Shown here: positions 22,375 to 33,927 of the stretch, in pieces
Layout: each line of letters starts with the position of its first letter
How positions within the stretch are numbered: position 1 is the first letter of the stretch
From: Anaspis maculata
Taxonomy: Eukaryota > Arthropoda > Insecta > Coleoptera > Scraptiidae
Assembly: GCA_949128115.1 (NCBI GenBank)
Contig: OX421963.1
Span: forward strand, 76,565,635-76,629,634
Direction: 5' to 3'
Length of the DNA stretch: 64,000 nucleotides
The notes under the pieces: generated by a model
The model's database searches: none
Told to the model about the DNA's origin: nothing
The model's input: the letters and a program-made list of their open reading frames with translations, nothing else
Program-made: the position numbers and the translations under genes

Positions 22375-23000
22375 GACAATTTTGACAATTTTTCCAGCTG
22401 CTGAAGGTGTTCATCTTTGGAAATGTGTATTTCCAGGGGCCCATACATTGGAGTGTATTCTTCACAAAAATCGTCGACTTGATTGTAATTTGCTTTTCGG
22501 AGATTGAAGGAATCCATTTGAAGCTGAGCCGGCCCTCTACTTCTGACCAAAACACTACAGCGTGCACCTTCAAATGGAAGTATCTCAAACTATTGAAGAA
22601 ATATCAAGAACGGTGTTGAATTGGTAAAATAAGCGTTGCGAAATCAATCTTTTGGATTTTGGAATCCAAAAAATTGATTTCCAATTCAATTCAACTCCGT
22701 CCTTAACTATCTTTGAAAATATGCGCAGAATTGAATTCCTTATAACATTAACAAAATCGCCATGAATTGCACTGCAGGGCAATTCAGAGTTATTTGACGA
22801 GGGAATAACTGTAGTGTTCTGGTCATTAGTAGATGCCGCGCTGGGCCGACTCAGGTTCAAATCGATTTTTTAATTCTGGAATACAAAACTATACATCCAG
22901 TGGATGATTTTGCTGAGGAATACACTTCAATATGATGGCCTCTGGAACATTTTCAATGATGAACAACTTGAACAGTTGAAATTTTTATTTCGAAATTGTC
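22375..23000. repeat. imperfect foldback, arms about 190 bp
   Basis: 22375-22565 and 22805-23000 are inverted copies. GACAATTTTGACAATTTTTCC pairs with the reverse complement of the AATTGTC end, GGAGTGTATTC with GAATACACTTC, and ACACTACAG with CTGTAGTGT. A 240-bp loop contains GGTAAAATAAGCGTTGCG, also present at 40199, and its own inverted words. Confidence 0.6.
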
Positions 23001-23016
23001 GTATTTAATATCACAA

Positions 23017-23210
23017 GAGATAAAATTTTGTCGGCAAAATTTTTCGATTGTTATGAAAATTTGTTGCTTGGCAATTTCGCGAATGACATTTGTAACAAAA
23101 CCACGAGCCGTCAGGCGAGTGGTTTTGATTAAATGTCATGAGCGAAATTGCCAAAAAGCAACAAATTTGAATATTACAAGAGAAAAATTTTTCCTTCAAA
23201 ATTTTATCTC
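23017..23210. repeat. near-perfect hairpin, arms about 88 bp, 14-nt loop
   Basis: GAGATAAAATTTTG at 23017 mirrors the AAAATTTTATCTC end. AATTTGTTGCTT, GGCAATTTCGC and AAAACCAC are also mirrored, closing on a 14-nt loop at 23105-23118. Weaker pairing continues outward to about 22995 and 23232. It is compact, MITE-like and AT-rich. Confidence 0.75.
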
Positions 23211-23319
23211 GAGTGGTATTCGACATGACTATTTTACGAGAGAAAAGGAGGCTTTCTTTGAACAGCTTTTTCATCCAAAACCAAGATACTTATCTAGTTC
23301 TAAAATAACGTGAAGCCAT

Positions 23320-23720
23320 AAAAAGGCCGAGAGAGTTTCGGAAGTCATGACTAACGGCGTATGGAGGTATAAGAGAGCCCGCTAGGATCTTGAGCATCCA
23401 AAGAAAGTATAGGAGAGCACAGAGTCTCGGGAGATAAAGAAAAGAGTTTCTACTAAAACCCTGACTGAAAAACCAAGAAAATACAAGACAACACACCAAA
23501 GTTTCGAAAGCCAGAAGAAGACTCAATGGGGCTTACAGTACGTCATAAGAAAGTGAGCTAGGTCTTTGAACGGCACATAGACATCCACATCAAAAGGGCC
23601 CGCAAGGGCTTCGAGCCACAGAAGAAGACACAAGGGGCAACTCATTAGGGATATAAACGATGCATGAAAACACAAGGGGGCCCGCTGGAACTTCGATTGA
23701 TACAACAAGATGCAATGAAG
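23320..23720 (-). repeat. degenerate minisatellite, cluster 3 (inverted)
   Basis: On the minus strand it shows the same GAGCCC / TTGTGTCTTC / GGGCCC phrases as the other clusters. It is the shortest and most diverged of the five. Confidence 0.6.
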
Positions 23721-24387
23721 CTTACTAGTTTGCTTGAATACTGTTTGTGACGACTGCCGATTCAAATTGATGCAAAAGTGTCAGTCTGACAAATATTATA
23801 GGTAACTCAATTTGAGCTTGCTTTGTTTTCCTGTGCTCATCTTTAGCTAAGTTCCGGTCATTTACAAAAGGAATTTTATAACAAGGCGGACGGCTGGACG
23901 GATTGGGACGGACAGGCGAATACAAAGTATAAAAATAGCGTATTCGATAGGAAAATGCGCTACATCTACTAAAGCAGTTTGAATGTAATGGAACGAGTGA
24001 AACGTCAAAAAATTGCCGCTGCAAAACCATCATGTTGGTTTTGCCCAGGTAGGTATAGGTACGTGTTTTGTCATCTGAATACTAGATTTTATTGTCGGTG
24101 TAATACACTCTAGTGAAATAGTCGGTAAAAAACAAGTTTTTTCAAGTTAACTTGTTCGAACTTGTGTTTTTCAAAAGCGAATTTGTTCCCGGTATTTATG
24201 ATATGAAAGTCTAGATTGACTGGGCTAATACGCAAACGCAATTTCTAGTGGCGTATAGCATGGGTAAGGTGAACTCCGAAAGTAACACCTTATTCTCGTA
24301 GCAAATTTTTTTGAAAGATGACCACCCTGCCCAAGGAGATTAAGCAGGAACATGGAGTTCATGATAATGGTGGTTCATTCATGCTGG
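23721..24387. other. no gene recognised
   Basis: Contains a short GGACGGAT-type repeat near 23885-23920 and, near 24128-24170, AACAAGTTTTTTCAAGTTAACTTG, which resembles the hinge sequence at 22330 and 37735. CTAGTGGCGTAT at 24248 is a hAT-like word. No coding sequence. Confidence 0.35.
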
Positions 24388-25086
24388 TTTCAGAAACACG
24401 TTCAATTTTACGTATGGTGGGGAAACTCTAAAAGTTGTAAAAAAATACACTTACCTCGGGATACCTTTTTCTACCTCAGGCATTTTTAATGAGGCTCAGC
24501 AGTGCTTCACAAGCAAAGGTAACATGGCTGTTGGTAGCACACTCAGTTTATTGAGTAGATGTGGCACAAACTCGTGGGAGGCAAGGAAAAAACTTTTCTC
24601 AAGCATAGTACTTGCAACTTTTTTGTACCTGGTGGAAGTTTGGGGTTTGAGGTACATCGACTCGATAGAGAGAACCCAGGTAAAATTTGTAAAATCTTTA
24701 TTTTTTCTACCACCTTCGACACCGAACTGCTTTGTCCGACTTGAGACTGGTCTGAACAAGTTGGAGCTCGTCATCCTAAGAAAATCGATAGTCTGGTGGT
24801 GTAAGATTTTACGAATGCCCAATCACCGCCTCCCAAAAATATGTTACGATCGACTGAAAAAACTCGACGACACGAAAAAAGACGCAGACACAAGATACAA
24901 CTGGGTGTCACAGTTCAGGGTCTTGATGCAAACAAACAACTTGAGTAAAATGTGGGAGAAGCAGAGTTTTTCGCTTACTGAGGAGCATTTAGAATCACAA
25001 CTTGAATTGGTGGAAAAAAGTTTTTGTGTTGTGGACAGGGTGACTGCTTACGAATCTCGTTACAATTGTATATAGAAAGATTTTCT
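24388..25086 (+). pseudogene. non-LTR retrotransposon, C-terminal part of the polymerase protein (upstream half)
   Basis: The open frame contains VKKYTYLGIPFS shortly after the point where the polymerase core would end, then YLVEVWG and the ETGLNKLEL segment. These are typical of the region between reverse transcriptase and the C-terminal zinc finger of LINE proteins. The core with its catalytic aspartates is absent, so the copy is 5' truncated. One TAG stands at 25073. The frame then runs into the 9-bp AGATTTTCT and is cut by element A, continuing at 27416 in the same frame. Confidence 0.8.
25078..25086. repeat. target-site duplication AGATTTTCT, left
   Basis: Exact 9-bp match to 27407-27415. 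Removing the element and one copy rejoins the LINE reading frame, which supports it independently. Confidence 0.85.
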
Positions 25087-25200
25087 CGAGGCAGGACGAT
25101 TCGACGCTGCCGGTTTGACGCCGGACAGTTCGACGCGGCCGGTTTGACGCAAGCCAGTTTGACACCATGTCCATTTCGCCGCTAGGACAGTTTGACGCCA
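25087..25200 (+). repeat. terminal inverted repeat of element A, left
   Basis: Contains TTCGACG, TTTGACGCCGGACAGTTCG, ATTTCGCCGC and GGACAGTTTGACGCCA. The last 40 bases match the right repeat with only about four differences. Confidence 0.85.
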
Positions 25201-25520
25201 AGAACAAAAAATCATCAAAAACTCTATGGCTCCACTTTACCTTAATGACATAAAATTACGGGAGATAGACGTTTCACCTGCACCGAACTCGACGACCGGA
25301 CGTTTCACCGACAGACAACTTACCGAACCACCATATCGCCAACACGCCGCCTCACTAACAACCCCATTTGCCGAGACACCGCAAGGCACATTGGGACCAC
25401 CAGTGCTTCGGAATACAAGAAGACGTAACTTCGTTTTTCCTAAATGCTGCACTGTTAATAAAAGTGTGGGATTTCAAAAGAACCACATTTATTGTAATAT
25501 ATTACCAACTACTCAATTAG

Positions 25521-25666
25521 CGAGGGCAAACCGCTGGGGAAGTCTGGTGTACATGCCGGAGGAAGTCCATCAGGGGAAGTCTGAAGGAAGTCCGGGGGAA
25601 GTCCAGGGGAAATCCTTACGAGGAGGGAGTCTGGTGTACAGAATTTGACCAGCGGTTTGCCCCTCG
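25521..25666. mobile_element. 146-bp MITE nested in element A
   Basis: Ends are CGAGGGCAAACCGCTGG and, in reverse complement, CGAGGGGCAAACCGCTGG. An exact 8-bp duplication, TCAATTAG, flanks it (25513-25520 and 25667-25674). An 8-bp duplication suits hAT or P-like elements. The core repeats GGGGAAGTC/GGAAGTCC about five times and carries TCTGGTGTACA at both sides. Confidence 0.85.
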
Positions 25667-25859
25667 TCAATTAGTGTATTAGAAAATTTTGGGCCAGACC
25701 TCTAAGGTATTCTTTATTAGTTTTGGAACCAAATTCTCTAACTAATTTCAGAATCCTTTCATCGCGCTTTCTGTATTTTAGTCTTTTTGGGGTAGACTCA
25801 ACTCCCTTCACAAAGTCTTCGTACTGATGATCGCGACCGCTCTGGATTTTGCGCAAGCC

Positions 25860-27160
25860 GTTGAGAGTCTAATGAGCCCCCGTGTGATTGTGATATTCAG
25901 AGCCCTATCATTCCTTCCTTGTACCTGAATACTCGTAATTGTAGCCTTTAAACTCCTACTGAGCCACCTTGTGTCTTCAGGCATTTTTTTTTACCCTTAT
26001 CGAGTCCTGGCATGCCTCTCTGTGTTATTCAGAGCTCCCTCTCCTATTGTGTTTACACCGTCGCATTTTAAAACCTCCTGCGCCTCTTTGCTTCTACAAG
26101 TGTCGTTTGGAATCCTGATGAACCTTCTTCGGTATCCTCGAAGCACAGCTCGAAGTTTCTGGAGTTTTGAAAACCTCCCTTGGGCCTTGTTAGGTTTCTC
26201 AGAGCCTTAATATTCCCGCCTGTCTTCAGCATTGTAGACCTGCTGAGCCCCTTCCTATCTTGTATTAGTTTTCAAAGCTCTAGTTGGCTCCTGTAAGTCC
26301 AAATGTGTCGGTCGAAGTCCTACATAGCCCTATTTTGTCTCTAAGTGTTATTTGGACCCCTTGAGCTTCTCATGTTTTTTGTGTTATTTCAAGCCCTACT
26401 CTCCTTGTGTCTACACTGTAGCGATTTGAGCCCTGCAGAGCCCCCTTGCATCTTTAAGAACCATTGGGGGCCTGGTGAGACTCGTCATGTGATATTGATG
26501 ATTTTCTTGTGATATTTAAAGCCCTATATGCTTTCTTGTATCTGTATATTTCCATAAGACAAATAAATACTTAACTTTACTTTACTTTACTTATGTAGTA
26601 GCGTTTGAAGCCCAACTGAGTCCCTTGTGTTTTCAAGTATGGTTTGGGGGCCTCAATGGACCCCGTCAGGCCTTTTTGTGATGTTCAGAGCCCTATACTC
26701 CCTTGTTTCTTGATTATCCAGATTCAAGCTCGGCTGAGCTTCCTTGTGTCTTCTAATATTGTTTGGAGCCCCATTGAGCTTTTCATGTCTTTTTTGAGTT
26801 ATTCCAGTCCTATCCCTCCTTGTGTCTACAGTCTACATTGTAGCGATTTGAGCCCTGCTAGCTGAGCCCTCTTGTCACCTGAAGTATTGTTGGGGGCCCC
26901 AGTAAGCCCTATCAGGTCTTCTTGTGATATTCAGAGCCCTACGCTACCTTGTGTCCACGTAGTAGCGTTTCAAGTCCTGCTGAAAACTCTTTTGTCTTCA
27001 AGTGTCGTTTAGAGCCCTAGCGTGTCCCGTCAGGCCTTCCTATAATATTCGAAGCCGTACCTTCCTTGTGTCTACATTGTAGGGTTTTAAGCCCTGCTGA
27101 GCCCCCTGTGTCTTCAAGTGTCCTTTGGAGTCCCAATGAGCCCGGTCATGCGCGGGCGCA
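25860..27160 (+). repeat. degenerate minisatellite, cluster 4 (inside element A)
   Basis: The longest of the five clusters. Near its end a higher-order unit of about 117 to 122 bp is visible: GTAGCG/GTAGGG starts at 26840, 26962 and 27079, each followed by three sub-units with GAGCCC and TTGTGTCT phrases. The left part is more degenerate. Confidence 0.8.
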
Positions 27161-27291
27161 ATGCTTGCGAAGAACCGTCCACGCAAATAATCGTCCTAGC
27201 ACCCCAGGGGTATTGGGTCGTCTGGATTGAAAAAAAAGACACAAAAAGTGTATTTTCTATTGGCGTCAAACTGTCTTCGCGTCAAATTTTC

Positions 27292-27406
27292 TGGCGTCAA
27301 ACTGTCCCGGCGGCGAAATGAACATGGCGTCAAACTGTCCCGCGTCAAACCGGTCGCTATAAACAATCTCGGCGTCGAACCGGCCGCGTCGAACCGTCAT
27401 GAATCC
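27292..27406 (-). repeat. terminal inverted repeat of element A, right
   Basis: In reverse complement it starts GGATTCATGACGGTTCGACG, aligning with the left end CGAGGCAGGACGATTCGACG. It ends with GGGACAGTTTGACGCCA. Confidence 0.85.
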
Positions 27407-27415
27407 AGATTTTCT
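27407..27415. repeat. target-site duplication AGATTTTCT, right
   Basis: Partner of 25078-25086. Confidence 0.85.
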
Positions 27416-27797
27416 TACTAGCAACGATGCAGAACATTACTTGAACCTTGATATTCACCTGAACAAAATTCGAACCATCTGCCAAATCAGACTGCACAGC
27501 AAAAAGTTCCTAAGACTGTATCTAAATCAAACAAAATACCTCGTCAACCTGTCCGAAAAATGCACGCTATGTAACCTGAACGCAACAGAAGATATCTACC
27601 ACATAATATGTGAATGCCCGGTTCTCTCTTCTTTTCGAACTTCTTGGCTATCTTCCTATTCGTTGCATAAGGTCCAACCCCATAACTTCCATTTGACTCA
27701 TTTTCAATCCATTACAAAGAAAAAGATCAATGATATTTGTGGTTTTTTGACAAGGGCTCTGAAGTTTAGGCGAGATATCATAACGGGAACCTATTAA
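27416..27797 (+). pseudogene. non-LTR retrotransposon, C-terminal zinc-finger part (downstream half)
   Basis: Continues the frame interrupted at 25086. It carries CTLCNLNATEDIYHIICECP, a C-x2-C-x8-H-x4-C finger found at the C-terminus of many LINE proteins just before the stop, here TAA at 27795. The finger is thought to bind nucleic acid during target-primed reverse transcription. Confidence 0.8.
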
Positions 27798-28053
27798 GTT
27801 TTTATGCTTATTTCAATTGTTCAAAATATTTTACTGTACTCGCTTATGTTATAAGCTTTGATTTTCATCAATACCTATTTTGATTTTTTGGCCAACCAGA
27901 AGTTTATATTCCCTTTTTTCCAGGATTTGGAATCTCCACTCAGCTGTGTGATTTGTATATTTTTATTTGAATTTCTTTTTAGTTTATGAAAGATACCGGA
28001 TCTATTGTACACCTATGAGGTAAAGACAATAAAGTATCATTAATAATAATAAT
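27798..28053 (+). other. 3' UTR of the interrupted LINE with TAA-type tail
   Basis: About 250 bp of non-coding sequence ends in ATTAATAATAATAAT at 28038-28053. Such a tail instead of poly(A) is known for several LINE clades. It marks the 3' end of the LINE whose halves flank element A. Confidence 0.65.
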
Positions 28054-28078
28054 CATATATCTCCTCCAATATAAAATC

Positions 28079-29262
28079 GACCTATGTCAGGTACCCCAAA
28101 AATCGAAAATTTTTAACACGTCTCCTATTCCACAAAAAAATATTTTTGGTTTTTTCCAAGTGAGTGTTTCAGGGTAGATGTTATTCCCATACCTCGAGGC
28201 GGTTTTTGAAATTTTGGGTCTATCTCCTCCAATTAGGTACAGGGTGCATGATCTCAAAAATTTAACCTCTTAGTTTTGCAGTACAATTTTATTCCTTATT
28301 GACCGATTCAGGACAGTGGGGGCTCTTGTTGAAGCAAGAGGCTCGGGTCAGGAAGATCGAGAATCGGAATTGACTTTAGATACAAATTCTGGACAAGGAG
28401 ATGATTCAGAAGTGATTCAAATGATAAACTTCCTAGAAATTCAGTTTAGGGAAGGAATTCAACAAAGATCAACTTGTCTTCAAAGAAACCATTTTTTCTG
28501 ATTATTTTAAGGTGTTTCTCATTTGTATGAAGCAAAAATTGTCAGCAAGGAACCCAAATAACAAATGGATGCTTCCAAATAAGAATTGTGGACGTTTTTC
28601 ATCTAAAAATGGACGTAACCTTAGGTTACGGAGATCAGAACTGGTGCCTATCTCTCTAAGTGTGGAGGAAACATCCGACAATAAGAACGAAGCCTGTAAG
28701 TTACGTGTATTTTCAGCCGAGGAGGATCCAGCAACAGGTCCATGGTCCAGTATCATCTTCTGAAAAGTGGATTGGTAAATTGGGTCCCGCACCGACAATT
28801 TTCATCTCGTAAAATCGAAAAATATTTCAAAATGTTCGGAAAGAATAGTCTGTTGGAAGGCAAGTTGATTTTGTTTCAAGTTGATTTTGGTTCAGTTCTT
28901 TCCCTAAACCTAATTTCTAGGATGCTTGATATTCAGGTCACTTTTTATTCAATCCCTTTTCTGGAATTTTTTTTCAAAGTCAATTCCGATCCTTGATCCT
29001 TCTGACCTGAGCTTCAACAAGAGCTCTCATTGTTCAAAATCGGTCAACAACGGATAAAGTCATTACTGCAAAACTAAAAAGCTGCATTTCAAGATCATCT
29101 GTAATTGGCGGAGATAGACCAGAATTTCAAAAACCACCTCGAGGTATGGGAACAACATCTCTCCTGAAACACTTGGAAAAAACAAAAAACAATTTTTTTG
29201 TGAAATGTGAGCGGTTCAAACTTCTCTATTTTTGGAGTATCTGATTAAGCGCCGTGTATAAT
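28079..29262. repeat. foldback with arms of about 400 bp
   Basis: 28079-28482 and 28862-29262 are inverted copies. Shared stretches include CCCATACCTCGAGG, TTTTTGAAATT, TCTATCTCC, TTAGTTTTGCAGTA, GCTCTTGTTGAAGC, CGGAATTGACTTT and ATCAACTTG. The arms differ by several indels. The 380-bp loop holds CGTAACCTTAGGTTACG, itself a palindrome. No target duplication was found. The left end abuts the LINE tail. Confidence 0.75.
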
Positions 29263-29564
29263 AATTACGAAGCACCTGTATCAAAAATGACTCACGACAT
29301 ATTTTAATTCCTGAGCTAATCAGGAAACAGAATTATCAAAATAGTTCATGCATTCAAGAGCTATGCCACTTTGAATGCGACTGGAATTTTTGCGTGGCCC
29401 ACTTCAATTGCTGCCCAGTTTATTTCTGAAACAAGGTCCAATACCGAAGCCAGTGAATGCTTTCCTCCCTTATACCCATCAATATACTTGAAATTCAGCC
29501 AAACCCTTGTATGTTCCAACACAAGGTATGGAATACCAATTTCCAACGACCATCAACATCGCAC

Positions 29565-29745
29565 GGGGTCGGCAACATCGTTCATATTTTACGTGCTTTG
29601 CGGCACATTCCATTCAGCAAGCACTCCAACTAAATCAGGAAGCTTGTTTCAGGGACTAAAATCCGAGAGCCCTCGGTGGAGAATCGAATCCACGACTCTT
29701 GACATGGCAGTCGGACGCACTGACAGTGACCACCACCCACAACAA
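29565..29745 (-). mobile_element. tRNA-derived SINE-like sequence
   Basis: On the minus strand TGGTCACTGTCAGTG (about 29720-29734) resembles an A box and GGATTCGATTC (about 29680-29691) a B box. GTGGATTCGATTCTCCAC makes a T-arm-like hairpin, and an anticodon-arm-like GACTGCCATGTC lies between. The acceptor stem does not close. The body limits and the flanking duplication were not resolved. Confidence 0.45.
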
Positions 29746-32466
29746 GATCCTCGGAAATTCCATTATTTTCCGCGAAAAATAATCAGGCGGCCAAGTGTTA
29801 TCTATCGTTTTTGTGCTCTGTGATGGCGTTTTATATTCTGTATTCAGGGCACTTTCATGAGATTAGGAGTAGGATACCTATGATTATGTATGAATTTTTG
29901 ATCTACGTTGCTTTTGCTTCCTCTAAATTAAGTCAAAGTACTCGAAATTATTGCAAATAAACAAGCTTTGTCTTTGTTGCTACTATTGCGAGACCAGGCG
30001 GAAAACCTTCGCAATAAAACAAGCATGAATATCATTTCCGAACGGCGAAGTGTCGGTAAATCAACCTGCCGCGAGTGTCACGAGATAGGGAAAAAACGTT
30101 CACGCCGATGCCCTGCAAGGGGTAAATGCCAAGTCCGGTCCTGAGTCACGCGAAACCTCCGTTGCGGCCCGAGTTCGCAAAAACAATCCTGGCGGTGTCA
30201 GTGACTGTTTAATGTAATCAAACAGAAACATCCGTCGAAAATATTGATAAGGTCAAGCAACTCAGTCCACCAACAACCGCGAACCAACCAACCCAGCATT
30301 ATCGCCTCCCAAATCACGAGAGACAGAGACACAATCATGCTACACAACATGCGATTCGTAATAAAGCAAAAACGCGAAAACGTGTCGCAAATGCACAAAA
30401 TACGAAGTCACCCAGAATACGAAAATAACCACTCCACCACGACGAGCAATTCGAAATGTTTATTGTCGTTCTCGTTTTTCGTTTTTGCACTGGTGGTCCG
30501 TCTTTTGGTCTCGCGGACGTGCATTGCGTGACGTTGCACCGACAACCGCGGACCTGGATTTTGATGTGCCATGCCATGTTTTATTGGACCGGTCCTGTAC
30601 ATGTCCCGGCCTGAATTACGGTTTATTGTGGCGAAAACAAAACGTAAAACCGGCAGCGCTAGATCGCTGGGTCGCTGCTGTTGCTGTCGCTGAAAACCGG
30701 CGCAAATCCAGACGACCAGAAAAATTATTATCGCAACATCCTAGAATGTTTTGATCGAGAACTTGGCTTTCCTCGATACTCGGAATAATTAGTTTTACTT
30801 AGGCAATCATTCAAAATTAAAACGAGATCCTGAGTAATGATTCCACATCCATATTTGCAGCCATGGAAGCGGCCTGACACGACGAAAAAAAGAAGATCAG
30901 TAGTTGCTCTGAATGATGAGTTCCACATGTCCGCACGACCAAAAAGGCTTACGGAGGACGCAGGATGTTGCAGAAATTGATATTGTAGTGGTGGGTATGG
31001 AATCAATTATTCTAATGAAAATTAAAAGCGAGTCGTACCTTTTATCTGCGATCTGCCGTTTCGTGTGAGCGCGGGATAATAGGATTGGAGTTAATTAAAT
31101 TGGATGGCATTACTACGATCTATTGGACGGTTCTAGTGGTTACCGAGAAAATACGGAGGTTGTCTTGCGGTAATAAACGCTGAGCTTTTGCTTGTAAGTG
31201 GTTTGAATGGTGTGCGGCTCTTGATCAATGTAAATACAGGGTGATTATAAGATTCGTTTCCAGTTTACTCCAACACAAAATGACAGGTAAACTAAAGTAC
31301 CTACCAGAAAAGTAGAATAAAACATGAAAAAGACAGTTTTGCCATCAGTTTTCCAAGTTGTAAAGATGAAAATCGAGCCCTGAATTTTTACATGTTGTGA
31401 GAAAATTTTGATTAAACTCTTTGCTTTCAAGATGCCTGATTTTTTATTGTTAAAAATCATTACACAAATACCACGTGTAGAGTGAATCCCAAGAAATCAG
31501 ATTCAAGATAAATCATAATTTTCCACCTTGATGAGTCTGATATCATGGCTGCGACCATTCAAACTCAGATGAATGACACCAATTTTAAAACATCTTCAGT
31601 TGTGTAGAAAATCGAGGTTACAAAAGGAGTGACACCGCTTTGGAGTTGTTCAACTGGTCCTTCGGTTCCTGTTAATGTTTCCTTGGACTCTAGCAAACGG
31701 ACGTACTTGGACTATCATGAACGTGTTGCCCGACCTCAAAAATGTAAAACTGACTCATCCAAGAGATCAGCATCATCGGCGATGAGTAGGTAATTTTCAT
31801 AAAAATTGAGCCACACTTTTGACTTTGACTGCCCGACGTAGCAAAAGATGCCAATAGCGAGAGCTCCCGGGAATTTCGGGTGAATATTATTTATTTCTTC
31901 ATGTGTTCCGATTATGTTTCTTACTGTTGAAGAATTGAGAAATGTTAAATAATTGGGTAGGGGTCATAGGGGACGTGGTAGAACCGAAATAGGAAATATA
32001 AGTTGCAAATGATGATGAAGGCAAACCACATGGCAGGGTTACAACTGAGACCTAAATAAACGATTTGACTCGCAGTAATTTTCCTTTTCGTCCCTTAGGA
32101 TTTGATTAGCGCCCCTCTTTCAAAATGATGGATATTATCTAGGAGCAGAAGGTATCGAATAGCCTGGTGATGTCCAGCTTAGAAAAAATATATGGGGCTG
32201 TGTCTCAATCAAATTCTGGGACATCAAACACTAATTAAAAAAATAGTGGAACATTGCCATTCACCGCAGGCAAATTTGGTGAAGGCGCCAAAAGGAATTT
32301 AGTACTGTCGTAAGAAAATTGCAGTAACATTTTTATTTTTCAACGGATTTTAACACAAAAGATTTCATTTTGTGAAAAAGTGAATTCTTCTTGTTACCTT
32401 GTACCTTCCATTGAAAAAAGACGTTAAAGAATGTTGAAAAAAAAACAATTTGAGAAACAAAAAATG
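29746..32466. other. no gene recognised
   Basis: The segment 29990-30760 is richer in CG dinucleotides than its surroundings and has overlapping open frames on both strands, but no domain. ATACAGGGTGATTATAAG occurs at 31237. Around 31750 the minus strand has a short IADDADLLDES that resembles a polymerase catalytic box, but it lacks any supporting context. Confidence 0.35.
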
Positions 32467-33190
32467 TTCAACATTTTTTTATTTTCATGCAATTTGCCCT
32501 ATTTGTAGACGTTGATGTGCCTTTTCTAAATTTGCACTTTTCCGAATTATATCTTTGCAGTACGCGCCGCCATATTGGAAAAATTATGTCTGAAAAGAAG
32601 TTTTTGACAATATCTAAATTTTGGCCCTTGTGACATTGGAATGTTTTCAAACATATGAAAGCACATTCAATCCTACACAGTTTGACATCTGAACCAGCTC
32701 TGTGCGACCCACGGATCTTGAGCTAGACCTTCTGGAAGTATCAATTTTTGGTTCCAAAAGAAATAGAAATCACCTCTTGGGGCTGTGCCAGGTCCACCAA
32801 TGTTCATGATTTGAGATAATTGACGACGCGTTATTCATGAGTAACTTGATTAAGACATGGTGGTGATCCAGTGGTAAAATCCGGTAGGCGCGGTCACTAT
32901 TTAACACCGAAAATTGATATTTCCGGAAGCTCTAGCTCAAGAACCCCGAGTCGCACAGAGATAGTTCAGATGTCAAAACATGGAGAATTGAATGTTCTTT
33001 CATACGTATGTGAACATTTCAATCTCGCATGAACTTGAATCTAGATATTGTCAAAAACTTCTTTTCAGATATCATTTTTTCAACATGGCGGTGCGCACTG
33101 CAAATATATAAACCAGAAAAGTGCAAATTCAGAAAGGGCACATTGAAATCTACAAATAAGGCAATTTTCAGGAAGATAAAAGAATAAAAA
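32467..33190. repeat. foldback with arms of about 310 bp
   Basis: 32467-32785 and 32887-33190 are inverted copies. Shared words include TTATTTGTAG, AATTTGCACTTTTC, TTTGCAGT, CTGAAAAGAAGTTTTTGACA, CATTCAAT, TTTGACATCTGAAC, CTGTGCGAC and CTTGAGCTAGA. Identity by eye is around 80 percent. The loop is about 100 bp. There is no target duplication I can defend. Confidence 0.75.
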
Positions 33191-33540
33191 ATAAAAGAGG
33201 TGTAAAAACAACACAAAAACTTTGATCTATGGTGAGCTAGTGAGCTATGTGAATACTTCAAAATAAGTCCACACTTATGCGATACTATATGTAGATAAAG
33301 CTTCGAAGGAGTTTTTTGGCGAAATAATATTGCAATAAGTGCTTTGGTTCAGGAGTAATGATTTTTTGAAAATAGGGAAAGTGCGCGCTGTGTCAATAAT
33401 TGTAGCCCATAGTCCGGTCGTTAGTCGTTCCAACCTTGTTCATTTTGGTAACGTGATGCCACTTTGCAAAATTATTCTACCGGACATTGCCTCCATTATA
33501 AACTGAGTTCCCATGATGGCGGTCGATGCAAACACCGTAT
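33191..33540. other. no gene recognised
   Basis: AT-rich sequence between two repeats; nothing identified. Confidence 0.35.
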
Positions 33541-33720
33541 ACAGGGTGATCAAAAATTCAAACTCATAAATCAAAAAAGTTGGAGTCATGAAAATCATCA
33601 AGACGATTTGGAGTTAATTGCCCATTGAGATGAAATAAACCGCATCTGAATATCTTCAGCCGTTCCAGAAATATCCTGGAAGTAGTGGTCGGTTCCATTA
33701 AAATAATTTTTTTTAATAAT
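33541..33720 (+). repeat. dispersed repeat, unfilled relative of the element B insertion site
   Basis: Begins ACAGGGTGATCAAAAATTC and continues GTTGGAGTCATGAAAATC, then TATCTTCAGCCGTTCCAGAA and ATCCTGGAA. The same order is found at 57251-57324 followed by 59452-59580, with element B in between there. Confidence 0.65.
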
Positions 33721-33927
33721 TCAGTGATTTTCCGAGATATTCGGATTTTGATATTCACATAAAGAGCGTCGTCAAAAACGCCATGTTGTATCGTCATCGT
33801 CTCCACCTACTATTTTTAAAAATAAGTCGAACAATTGTTCTTTTTTTTATGACCATCATGACCCTAGCCTATAGCATGGGGTCCCTAGCAGCAGCTGACC
33901 AATCACAGCAGTTTGAGTGCAGAAAGT

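Larger units (their letters stand above)
25087..27406. mobile_element. element A: 2.32 kb non-autonomous TIR element, MULE-like candidate
   Basis: Imperfect terminal inverted repeats of about 115 bp (25087-25200 and 27292-27406) align right up to an exact 9-bp duplication. They consist of reiterated phrases (GTTTGACGC, CGGACAGTT, ATTTCGCCG) rather than unique sequence. Long inverted repeats with a 9-bp duplication fit Mutator-like elements, but no transposase is present, so this is an inference from architecture. Inside, from left to right: a second phrase block (25268-25390, CGGACGTTTCACCGAC type), a nested 146-bp MITE, then 1.3 kb of minisatellite. It interrupts a LINE. Its open frames show no protein domain. 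Confidence 0.8.

Noticed and set aside
25226..25648. 140-codon frame inside element A
   Set aside because: It crosses the nested MITE and its tandem GGAAGTCC core, so it cannot be an ancestral gene of the element.
31740..31800. Minus-strand IADDADLLDES resembling a reverse-transcriptase catalytic box
   Set aside because: Followed by a stop within a few codons and without any other polymerase motif nearby.
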